Assembly: GCF_023159225.1 (NCBI RefSeq)
Contig: NC_063172.1
Coordinates: 46,195,832 to 46,259,831 of the forward strand
Length of the DNA: 64,000 bases
Reading direction: 5' to 3'
Source: Perognathus longimembris pacificus
Taxonomy: Eukaryota > Chordata > Mammalia > Rodentia > Heteromyidae
A program made the translations under genes and the position numbers. The notes under the pieces were generated by a model. That model was not told the DNA's origin, did not search any database, and was given only the letters and a program-made list of their open reading frames with translations. This document shows positions 12,433-22,813 of this stretch, piece by piece (the stretch's first letter is position 1; every line of letters starts with the position of its first letter).

Positions 12433-12955
12433 CACAGGTTTAGGCTAGTAACAGCAGAGGATCACAAGAGCCCAATAGCTATACCCTTATGAACACAAAA
12501 GATGATGCTAAATGAAATTAACTCTATGTTATGGAAACGACTGTTATATCACTGTTTCAATTACTTTCAACATGCTCTGTGAAACCGACCGTAGCTTCTA
12601 TTATTGGTGATCCTCTTGTATCCCCTTCCTGTGGTTGTACCTGAAGTATCTCTGTATCTTATCTGAGTACATTGGAAACCATGTATACTGGTATTAGAAT
12701 GAGGAAATAGGAAGGGAATACCAAAATTGAGAGACACAGGGTAGAAAAGACAATCAACTACAAAAGCAATACTTGGAAAACTGTTTGGTGTAAATGAACT
12801 GAACAACTCATGGCGGGGGGAAGGGAAACGGGGACAGGGAAGGGGAGAATGAGTGAGGAGGTAACAAACAGTACTTGAAATGTATCCACTGCCTAATATA
12901 TGATACTGTAACCTCTCTGTACCTCAGTTGGACAATAAAAATTTAATAAACAAAA
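12433..12955 (+). mobile_element. L1 element B 3'UTR with G-rich polypurine tract
   Basis: About 520 bases follow the ORF2 stop and align with the 3'UTRs of D and E. A G-rich run at 12814-12845 has five G-tracts of three or more separated by short loops, fitting a G-quadruplex pattern; such tracts are known from mammalian L1 3'UTRs. AATAAA at 12934-12939 is the polyadenylation signal. Confidence 0.85.
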
Positions 12956-12992
12956 CTACCTTTTACCTACTTCACATTGTTATATAATATTA

Positions 12993-13185
12993 AAAAAAAC
13001 AGCAATACTTACAAAACTATATGGTGTAAACCAACTGTAGAACTCATGAGGATATGGGGAGGAGGAGATGTGGGAAAATGAGGGAGGAGGTAACAAGTTG
13101 GAAAAGACATGTACTCAATGACTTACGTATAAAACTCTAACCCCTCTGTACTTCACTTTAACAATAAAGAAGTGGAAAAAAATGT
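12993..13185 (+). mobile_element. Old L1 3'UTR fragment
   Basis: The order matches the L1 3' ends: AGCAATACTTACAAAACTAT, a purine-rich GGGGAGGAGG stretch, GTAACAAGTTGG, then ACCCCTCTGTACTTCACTTT and AATAAAG with an A-rich tail. It is more diverged than B and lies just downstream of B's tail, so B landed next to an older L1 remnant. Confidence 0.75.
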
Positions 13186-15588
13186 AACCCTAAGTTCAAA
13201 ATCGAATTTATCAAAAAATTCTTTAAGAAATAGCCTCCATTCCCTTTGCTGTAACTTGAATTTTAAAATTCGAATATGAAGTGGTATCCAAGTAAAATAT
13301 TAGAATACTAAGTATTTGATACTTTTCATATGTATCACATTTGAAGGATGCAGCATCATGCAGCCCTTTAAGGGGTTTAAGTGTGAACCTGAATTTCCAA
13401 AGTTATTTTTTCAGTCAAATTTCATCCAGAAGCTGAAATAATAGGGAATTTTGTTGTTCATGTCAACATAAATAAAAATGACATGGAACTAAGGGGTATC
13501 CTGGTGGAGCCAGCAATAAAACTTTTGTTTTTAATTTTTTTTTAAATTTTTCTTTAGTCAAATAAATGCCATCGCCAGATATTATAAGGTTTTTCACAGA
13601 GTAAGGTTTATTCAGATTTAGAAGTGGAATTTAATCATAGAAATTACAAATAAAATGCATTTGGAAATAGAACTACAAGATCTTGTAATGATTTGAAGGA
13701 TAGCTATCCAAATCCTAATGTCTTTGAACCTAAAATTATGTAGTTTAAACCTTCAAAGAATTCCATAGCTTCCAACAGAGGCTGGGCTGTATGTTGATGA
13801 CCCCAACTTGCCTTTTCAGAAAGGAATCTAGATACCACATAGATAGTCCTAGAAAAGTCAATTAAAATATTACAACAATAGGTTTGGAAAAGATTTTTAA
13901 CTTTCTTCAAATATTAAACCATTAGCTCACGATGGCACATTGGTAGCTGATGTCTATGTGAGACAAGTTTTCTCAGTCAGTTTACATTAAATTTTAGTGT
14001 ATAGAGTGCTTGTATACATTAAATAAGCCTTTCTTCAAACTACTGTAAGATATCAGGGGTTAAAATTTAACATTAACAAAACTCATTGAAGTCAGGAAGT
14101 CTAATGATGTTATATGATGTTGTAGTGTAAAATTGTATTCTATTATTCAATGCGGATATTTAGAATTCATGTATCTATTGCTTACTCTAGAGTCTAATGT
14201 TCAATAAGCCTAAGGTTAAATAAGCAAAATTTAAACACATGTAGAACCAACCCATTATTATAATTATTTGCTTTAAATTTTAGCATTATATGATTTACCA
14301 TTATCTGGATGTGCCTTAGATTATATCATAATAAACTGAGTTATATTCTGTTTTTTGTTGTTGTTGTTGTTTGTTTTCAAAAGTGCAAGCTGCTTATTGA
14401 TAAAGTATAGCTTTCTAAACCTGTTTGAGTTGCTGAATTTTGAGCTCTTAGAATTATTTGAATAAGCACATTCATCCTTTTTTAGAATATGATACATGAT
14501 TGATTTTTTGTAGTAAGTTATTTCCATAGTGCCTTTTGTTTCTCATAACTCAAGCTTACGGCACATTCTTCTTGTCCTTAGATAAATATATTTTAACATA
14601 AATGTATTTTAATAGAATTTCATTTTTAATAAAAAAATAGTTACTATCATTAAACAATCTATATGACGGCTTCAATGTTAAATAAGTATTTCCTCACATA
14701 CTTTGAGGTGCTTTTCTTATAGGACTTTACTATTTCCAAGTAGAGAATTTCATAGAAATTCAGAATGTAATTTGTCAATTTATAATTTCATGTAATTTTA
14801 CCATTAAAATTGTCTTCAAAATATCAAAATAATTAAAATTATTATCTTGCTTAATTTTTTAATCTCAAAATAAGATTGGGGGTAATAATAATGAAACAAA
14901 TATAAATTATCAATAATCATTTCACTAGTTTCACAGGACATTGATATTATTGAGTTGTTAAGAAAGTTTGAGAAATTTATTCTCAAAGTGTCAGAATATC
15001 TAAATGGTATTTATTAGTCAAAAAAAAAAAAAAAAAAAAAGGAAAAATGGCCTTAAGCTGGTAGGAGGCAGAGTATCCTCCCCGTATTTTCCTATTTCCA
15101 AATCACTCCCTTCCTAAAGATCTATCTCCTCACTATTAAACTAAGAACCACCCCAAGAATTAGTGTGTGCATAGATAGGAAGCTGGTCGTGACATAGATA
15201 CACATGCCAGGGGTTGAATTTGTAGGGGCTATCCTAGATGGAAAGAATATTAAGCCAAGGTTAATAATGAAGCTGAAATTAATTCAATGGAAATATATAG
15301 GATCAAAGAACAAAGATTTTGTTATTTGGTGGTGTAAACAACACTGACAAACACTTAGTAAACCAAAAGGAAAAGAATACTCAAGCGAATAAATTTGATA
15401 TATAAAGGCAAATATTTTAAAAGATATCACTAAAATTTAGAGAATTTTTAGGGAATATGTTGAAAAAGTATTCACCAGTCAGTTGGAAAACGTAGAAGAA
15501 ATGAAAATTTCTAGATAGACAAGAATATAAAAACAACAAAAACACAGATTGCAGATTCAGCATACAGAAGAGTATAACTTTTTTGCCA
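13186..15588. other. AT-rich intergenic sequence, no feature recognised
   Basis: There is no coding stretch, RNA gene or recognisable repeat apart from a pure A tract of 22 bases at 15020-15041 and short T/G runs near 14350. Confidence 0.6.
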
Positions 15589-15690
15589 GGTATTCTTTTT
15601 TATTTTAATTTTTATTGTCAAGGTGATGTTTAGAGGAGTTATAGTTACATATGTAAAGTAGTAAGTGCATTTCTTGTCAAACTTGTTATT
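15589..15690 (-). mobile_element. Old L1 3' end fragment, minus strand
   Basis: A T-rich start followed by TTTATTGTCAAGGTGATGTT and AGTTATAGTTACATATGTA is the reverse complement of an L1 3' terminus such as the one in 55510-55570. It is diverged and short. Confidence 0.65.
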
Positions 15691-15704
15691 CTTGTTCTTA
15701 CAGT

Positions 15705-16195
15705 TAGAATAAACAAAGCACTCAAGTATATGAACAAATGAACTCAACAGATACTTTAAAAATGAAGAAGTATGCATACTAAGAAATGGGTAAAAATGTT
15801 TATTATTTTTAACTGTGTGCGAAATGCAAATTAATACTACACTGAGATCCCACCTCAATCCATTCAAAACAGCTATCATCAGGAAAACAAAATAACAAAC
15901 GTTGGTGAGAATTCATGGAGAAAGAAATCTTTATATACTGCTGGTGAGACGTAAATTAGTCTAGCCACTATGGAAAGCAGTATGGGTCCTAAAAAATTTA
16001 TGGCAATATGCTGTAAGTATACTCAAAGAATCAGACCAACATATAATTCAGAAACCTGGGTACCCATGTTTATTGTGGCACAAGTCACAAGTAACAAGTT
16101 AAAGAATCAGCTTAGATGCTTATTAATGCTTATTAAAGAAAAATATATAGGCAATGGAGCTTTTATTCAGTCTCTATGAGGAGTGAAATTATTTT
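15705..16195 (+). mobile_element. Old L1 ORF2 C-terminal fragment, plus strand
   Basis: The sequence GAAATGCAAATTAATACTAC, then GAGATCCCACCTCAATCCA, then TGGTGAGACGTAAATTAGTC and GCCACTATGGAAAGCAGTAT is the ancient mammalian L1 counterpart of the ORF2 C-terminal region seen in B at 11920-12090. It is heavily decayed. The adjacent minus-strand L1 3' end at 15589-15690 may be an independent piece or the other arm of an old inversion. Confidence 0.75.
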
Positions 16196-17283
16196 ATTTT
16201 CAGGAAAACAGAAAAAAATCTTATGAAAAATATTACATTGGTCAATTACTATATGGTCATGAAAATCAGAAAGTGTATCTAATCTATTTCAACAAATGAA
16301 AGACTCATAGACTCACTTTACTGAAATCCGTATGTAGAATGGGTAATATTACTTCCCACATATGTTTGGTTTAAGCAAAATATATTTACAATTAAGAGAC
16401 AAACAGTTTTCTTCTGTGTCATATTATGACTTCTCATTAAGAGTTTCAAGTGTGGGTTTACAAATAATGGATTGCTAGTTTTACTAAATATTTAAATATT
16501 ATCTAATTATCATTAATAACTCCTACACAATTTGTACTACTCATCATTAATCATGCAATTTATATAAATTATGTGTACCTTAATAACTACCAGAATCTAA
16601 ATTAAGACCAGCTCGTATGTTTCTTCATCATTATTTCTTTCATCATCCTTCTTATGATCAAAAAAATCTCATGACCATTTCAGCTTGATTAAAGTTCAGA
16701 CAAATTTTTAGACTTTATGTACCTGACTTCTCCTTTCTTAGAACATGGCTTTTAGGAGACTGTAACTTATTTCCCTTTCTTTAAAATGTAAATATTTTAT
16801 AATTTATAAATATCTTTCTCTGTGCTATCAAGCTATCCTGTGAAATGTAAACCTTGAACAAGATGGCACGCCCATTTCTTATCCTCTGTGGCAGGTCAGG
16901 AGCCTAATTTCTTCAATAACAGATAAATAGCAAATACAAAAGTCCTAAAGATATGCCTCACACACATGTCCTCCAAGATTTCCAGAAGTTCATCACATTA
17001 TTTTAAAAGAATTCTGTTTTTTGTTTAGCAAAGTTGAGTTTATTTGTTCTACTATCTTTGTCAATTTAATTGAATCAGTAAAATTTACTTTTTTATTCCT
17101 ATTGCAAATCTTGTGAAAGTCTTTGGATATGCTAAGAATAGTGACCTTACCATTATTCTGACTTCCTAAGAAGAAAGCTAGTTCCTCATGTCTCTTTATG
17201 AATATTGGTGGAAAATGAAAACCCTTTATAACTATATGTCTTTATTTTCAGTTATGTCCAAATCCAAGTAAAAGAGCTTAAAC
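16196..17283. other. AT-rich intergenic sequence, no feature recognised
   Basis: I see no gene or repeat here that I can name. Confidence 0.6.
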
Positions 17284-17874
17284 TTGAGACAATATTTTTT
17301 TTCTCAAATTTTTATTATCAAACTGACGTACAGAGAGGTTACAGTATCATACATTGGGCATTGGATACATTTCTTGTACTGTTTGTTGCCTTGTCCCTCA
17401 TGCCCCCCTCCCTCCCCCCCTTTCCCTCCCCCCCCCCAGGTGTTCAGTTCAGTTACACCAAACAGTTTTGCAAGTATTGCTTTTGTAGTTACTTCTCTTT
17501 TTTTACCCTGTGTCTCTCGAATTTGGTATTCCCTTTGAATTTCCTACTTCCAATACCAGTAAACACGGTTTCCAATATACTCAGATAAGATTACAGAGAT
17601 AGTGTAGGTACAAACATAGGAAGGTGATACAAAACATCATCAATAATAGAAACTACACGTACACATAGGACGTTGAAAGTAGTTATAACTGTGATATATC
17701 ACTTTTTTCCATATCATGGAGTTCATTTCACTTAGCATCATCTTATGTGTTTCTAAGGGTATAGCTATTGGGCCTTGTGATGCTCTGCTATGGCTTGCCT
17801 AAACCTGTACTAATTATTCCCAATAAGGGAGGCCATAGAGTCCATGTTTCTTTGGGTATGGTTGAGACAATATT
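17284..17874 (-). mobile_element. 5'-truncated young L1 (3'UTR only) with 13-bp TSD
   Basis: The minus-strand L1 tail and 3'UTR occupy 17297-17861, ending in the last ORF2 codons (GGTCTCCCTTATTG-like region in antisense near 17820-17855). Perfect duplications TTGAGACAATATT lie at 17284-17296 and 17862-17874. The C-rich run at 17402-17440 is the antisense of the 3'UTR G-tract. This is a standard target-primed insertion that stopped after about 565 bases. Confidence 0.9.
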
Positions 17875-19935
17875 ATTCCAATGAAAACTAAAGTAGTAGA
17901 AAACCTGAATCCAAAGACAGAACAAAACTTTGAATCTTTATGCCTATGAAAGTAATGGGTAAGGAAATGAAGGATTTTATGATTGTGTGTAATTGTGGCC
18001 TGGAGTTTAATTATGACTATATGTCTATATGACTTAGTGTAATATGAGTTGGAGATCTAGAGGAAATAACTTCAAAAATAAAAATGTTCCATATATCCAA
18101 TGAGTACCATATTTCAACTTATTGAGTAAGTTTTAGGCTAATATTTACTCATGAGAACAAAGATATATGTTATAAAGACCCATTGCAAAATTTTTCCTTT
18201 GTGTTACAAATTTAAAAATCAATGAAGGACCAGGTATTTAATATATGACAGATTTATATAGGGAGAGCAGACTTCAAAATTGCAATGATTAGATTGTATA
18301 TGCTAATAAATTGTTAATCTAAAGAGGTAAGAAGTGTGTGCATATGTGCATGCATGTGTGGGGGCATGTGTATGGGTATGTGTATGTTGTTCCTATGCAC
18401 AAAAGTCCCTAGGAAGTATAGGAAGTGGTTCTCAGAGTAAAAAAGGAAGAAGAATCTTATTTTTCTTACTGTTACATCTTAAAGTACTAATTTTTAAAAC
18501 TAAAGCTTACATATGTTAAATATAGTTATGAAATGTAACTTCTTAGGCAAAATAAATATTCTAGTCTATAAACGATTAAAGGTTGACGTGATGAATTCCA
18601 GGACATGATAAACACCCTTGCAATGATAGCAGCTTGTGGTACAGAGTAGAATGTATTTGCAATAAAATTTTGATCAATAAAGGCATCACCTCACTTGTTA
18701 GAAGCTTAATAAAGGCAAAAATCCTTCATTGTACATGACAAACACATCCCTTATGGGACTAGTATCTTGTATAATTTTATCTATGGCCTTAGGGTTTTAT
18801 TTTTATATTACTGGGCAATCAGTGAATGTTAAGATTCAACTGATACATGTTATGATACAACTGATAAACTATATTTTGAACTTGAGAGCAGAAAGGCAAG
18901 TATACATATATTGCCTATTATTATTTACAGGAGAGATTTCAGAATTAAATCAGTTTGATAAAACCAATTAACATCTTTGCTTAGTGAGTTAACATGCTAC
19001 ATAGTTTTGGGCAATTAGCTTGGCACTTGGGGGGAAATGGGAAGTGTTGTGTCATGGGAGGGCAGCGTGGGCTTGTTAAAGAATCCATAACATATGAACA
19101 GAGTTAACCTAAGTTGTATGCACTGAGCGTGAAATGGGAAATGCAGTGCTCCGAGCCACCCGTTAAGATCCTCTTATCTCCCCGCACAAGGAAACAGAAC
19201 TTTCTAGGTTGCTAGTGCTGTGACGCAGCCTACTCTGTTTATCGGGAATTGGGGGCTAGGAGTCTAGCTAAAAGGATTTTATACCCTTTTGGCTTCAGAG
19301 CAAAAAATAGCTGCAGAAATACTTCTCCCCAACCATCACCAAACAAAATCTATTAAGTATCCACATCCACATGGATTCGATCACAGACAGGCTAATGGAA
19401 ATCAACTCCAAATCCAACGGCCCATGGGGAAAGGGCCATTTTCTATGCTGTATTGCTGCTTTTCTTTAAGTGTTTTCATTCTTAGTTATGGAAAATTGTG
19501 CATTCTTAAGTATCATATGTGTTTGCAGCTCTCAGAAACATATGCAAAACTTCATTGTTTATTTTAAAAAACAATCAACCTTTTAAAGTCCAGGGGCATA
19601 ATTATCCTCCAGAACCCCAGGTTTAGATTGACATACTTGAGAATATGTTTACTTTAAAAAAAAAGTACATGAAAAAATAATTGGTTTTCTCCTTTTACAA
19701 ACTGTAAATGTAACTATTGTATTCTCAATGAAAACCTCAGGATTGTCTTTGGATAGTAGGTTTGACTCCAGCTCATATTATTCTAGTCTTCAAGGTTGTA
19801 ATCATTCTTTTCCCTTGCACACTGGCTACTGGTAAGCCCTTCCAATTGGTAGAAATGAAGTTTAAATGTAGTATCTAAACTGCTTTTTTCAATGTTTGAT
19901 GTGTATACACTGCGGTTAAAATAAGACAAGATAGG
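17875..19935. other. Intergenic sequence, including a GT-rich tract and a GC-richer block
   Basis: An imperfect TG-rich microsatellite lies at about 18334-18393. The block at about 19020-19270 is less AT-rich than its surroundings and has several CpGs (CTCCGAGCCACCCGTTAAG, CTGTGACGCAGCC). I could not assign it to a gene or repeat. No coding frame stands out. Confidence 0.5.
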
Positions 19936-20191
19936 GCCGGGACCTTTTAGCTCATAAACTGTAGTCCTAGCTACTCATTAAGCTCATATGTGAGGATCTA
20001 GGTTTGAAGTTAGCCTTAGTTGAAAAGTCCTTGAGAATTTTCAAATTCACTAGCAAAAAGCCAGAAGTGGAGGCATGGCTGAAGAGGCAGATTGCCACTC
20101 TTGAGCAAAAAATCAAGAGGGAACATGAAGCCTTGAATTCAAAACTCAGTACTAGCACCCATGCACATACACATATGCAACACACACACAC
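19936..20191 (+). repeat. Chimeric SINE, B1-like left half plus Geo-like right half
   Basis: The left half, 19936-20040, has the 7SL/B1 features TGTAGTCCTAGCTACTCA and a GAGGATCTAGG-like region, ending AAAGTCCTTGAGA. The right half has GCATGGCTGAAGAGGCAG, CACTCTTGAGCAAAAAATCA and a degenerate B box (CTTGAATTCAAAAC), ending at 20158. A CA-rich tail follows to 20191. It is diverged, so older than the IDL-Geo dimers. Confidence 0.75.
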
Positions 20192-21478
20192 AGGAGAAGA
20201 TATACATCGGCAGTTCAGTTCTCTTAACAGCTGATGACATCACATGAGCTTTTTACAATGATCTAAGTAATAACCTAGTGCACTACACTGAATCAAACTC
20301 TTAAATTTCAGTCGAGAGGGTACCCTGACTTAGAAAACTCTGGAGGATAAGGAATAAATTAATGTTGTATATTATAATAATGAAGGAAAAATTACACAGA
20401 AAAAGACTTCCTCTATTACCCTTCAATATATGTAAGAGTTATAACCCACTGAGTATTGTGAAGTGGTAGTTACAGGATTGGGTGCTTGAAGACCAAGTCT
20501 GCAATTCCATTAAGAAAAGAACAGAAACCAGATAATTCAAAGTCAAAATAGATGGAGAAATGAATTCAAGCCAAATCAATCCTTTTCCTTAATGCACACA
20601 GATTTTCCCAGATTAAAAATTAATCAAAACTTTAGAGAAACCAGTGATGAACTTGACACATTAAGACAGGTTGTTAGATTTTCCAAAGTCTTGTGATTCA
20701 TTAAAAATAATGTACCCGAAAGGCTTGCAAAGGCTCTTCTCTCAAGATTTCATAGCATCACTTTGACCTCAGTAATCATGAAGTATTTGATAAGCTCTAG
20801 ACATTCTTCCCAATTATATGACTCATATGTAGAGGTATACATCATAGTTGCAAAATATCTTTTAGCATTATATAAAATAACCACATAGAAGTGAGATTAA
20901 TAATGAGGAATAAATATCAAGGGAACAATGTAGTAAAATACCTAATATAAATAGCCACTAATAAGAGTAGGAGACAATACTAATCATTTGGTAATCTTTA
21001 GAAATTAGGAAAAATGTTGATAAGCATATTTTAATCCTTTCTCCTATCTTGTTGTGGCTATACTTATGGTTTCTTAAAAATATGCTGACCCTTAAAATCT
21101 CTGTTTTACACAGAGGAAAACTATTACTACAGAAATTAATAGTTATCCAAGTCTGGCACTGTCCCTAAGAAAAACCTAAATCTACATTTCCCTATTGGAA
21201 TAAATAATTTTACAGGCACTAACAAGTTTATTAACTATACAGAAATGACAGTTTACGGTAGGCTTTTGTATCTGACTTTTTCTCCCCATCATAGTTCAAG
21301 TGTGAGGACATGCTTTCTGTTGTAGCAAAGAGAAAAGAAAGGAAAATGACAAGATGACTACTTTCCAAAATTGCCAAGTAGAAATTCCAATGTAGCTGGA
21401 TCCTTGGATGTGTCTTCAAATCACTGAATGAGTCCTGGATAACTCACCTCTTCTTTCCCATTGATATGCACTTAAAAA
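20192..21478. other. AT-rich intergenic sequence, no feature recognised
   Basis: No coding frame, RNA gene or named repeat can be supported here. Confidence 0.6.
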
Positions 21479-21609
21479 AAAAGCTCTCTGTAGAGTGGTG
21501 CTGTGGCTCAAAGTGCTAGAGTGCTAGCCTTAAACAAAAAATCTCAGGAACAGTTCCCAGGCCCTTGGTTCAAGCCCCACAACCAACAACAACAACAAAA
21601 GCTCTCTGT
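21479..21609 (+). repeat. Solo Geo-like tRNA-derived SINE with 13-bp TSD
   Basis: The body, 21492-21596, starts AGAGTGGTGCTGTGGCTCA and carries an A-box-like TGGCTCAAAGTG and a good B box (GGTTCAAGCCC), then a CAA-repeat tail. Perfect duplications AAAAGCTCTCTGT lie at 21479-21491 and 21597-21609. The right monomer of IDL-Geo is therefore present here as an independent insertion. Confidence 0.8.
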
Positions 21610-21759
21610 GATTTAAGTATTGATATATGGATTTTCAGTTATTTTAAATAAAACATATCCCTAATACAAATTGCTTCTGACACAATTAGAAAATAACTCC
21701 TTACAGCATAAAACACCTATAGCTGCATTTCCTACCATGCTTCTCACCCTATCTCTTTT
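21610..21759. other. Short intergenic spacer
   Basis: Nothing is recognised between the SINE and the next L1 fragment. Confidence 0.6.
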
Positions 21760-22289
21760 TGGAATTGTTTCTTTTTCTAAATTTTTATTGTCAAACTGAT
21801 ATACAAAGTGGTTTCAGTTTCATACCTTAGGCACTGGATACATTTCTTGTACTATTTTTACCTCCTCCCTCATTCCCCCCTCCCCCCTCCTCTTTCCCTT
21901 TCCCCCCATGAGTTGTTCAGTAGATTTACACTAAACAGTTTTGCAATTATTGCTTTTGTAATTTTTTGTCTTTTTTACCCTGTGTCTCTCGATTTCGGTA
22001 TTCCCTTTCAGTTTCCAAGTTCTAATACCTGTGTACACAGTTTCCAGTGTACTCAGATAAGATACAGAGATAGTGCAAGTACAACCACAGGAAAGGGATA
22101 CAAGAGGATCATCAATAATAGATGCTACGGTTTCACATCTCATGTTGAAAGTAATTACAACAGTGATATAACTGTCATTTCCATAACATAGAGTTCATTT
22201 CACTTAGCATCATCTTTTCTGTTCATAGGGTATAGCTATTGGGCACTGCTGTGACTAGCCTAAACCTGTGCTAATTATGGAATTGTTTC
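21760..22289 (-). mobile_element. 5'-truncated L1 (3'UTR only) with 12-bp TSD
   Basis: The minus-strand tail and 3'UTR span 21772-22277 and align with 17297-17861 but are more diverged (ATTGTCAAACTGATATACAAA). Direct repeats TGGAATTGTTTC lie at 21760-21771 and 22278-22289. It ends before the ORF2 stop. Confidence 0.88.
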
Positions 22290-22655
22290 ATTAGTATATC
22301 TTAGATGTCTTATCAACTCTTCCCAGTTCTTGCAACATTAAGAATATCATTATTTTCCTCACCTCTTAGCATTCAGGTCTCAGTTTGAACACCTGTGTAT
22401 CTCTACCTATATCTGAGACAGGCTGAAGAGATCATTATAGGCAAGGAAGTTTTCTCTACCAAACTCTTTACCACCACCCCTCCACTTTACAATTTAAGTG
22501 CATATTTTTATTTTGTTTACATTCCATATTACTTTGTAACTTTTCTTGTGTATCTGGATCCTTTCATTGCACCTCTATCTGGAGAAAATCCATAACTATA
22601 AAATTGGAACTCCTCTAAGCCAAGGGGTTCCAAACACTTGATAGAAACTAGGATG
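22290..22655. other. Intergenic sequence, no feature recognised
   Basis: Nothing can be named in this AT-rich stretch. Confidence 0.6.
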
Positions 22656-22656
22656 G

Positions 22657-22704
<48 letters not shown>
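22656..22704. repeat. (TA)n microsatellite
   Basis: About 24 TA units with a single TG interruption near 22677. Confidence 0.95.
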
Positions 22705-22813
22705 GTTATTAGTTGGTGCTGCTATGTGTCACATAGACATGATCTTTTGAATCAGTTAGTCCTTTGTTTTTTTTTCTTCTTTTTATTTATTTATTTATTT
22801 TTTTTTTTCTTTC

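Larger units (their letters stand above)
6157..12955 (+). mobile_element. LINE-1 element B, 5'UTR truncated or interrupted by element A
   Basis: The plus-strand copy begins about 600 bases into the 5'UTR (6157 aligns with D near 33310). It continues through ORF1 (about 7514-8557), ORF2 (about 8616-12432) and a 3'UTR ending with an AATAAA at 12934-12939 and a short A-rich tail. It is more diverged than C and D, with many stops and small deletions. Missing 5' bases are either lost or lie left of element A outside the window. Downstream it abuts an older L1 3' end. Confidence 0.93.

Noticed and set aside
1..12955. A single L1 with a twin-priming inversion
   Set aside because: Both arms cover the same L1 region (5'UTR to ORF2) and differ by many substitutions, so they are two separate copies.
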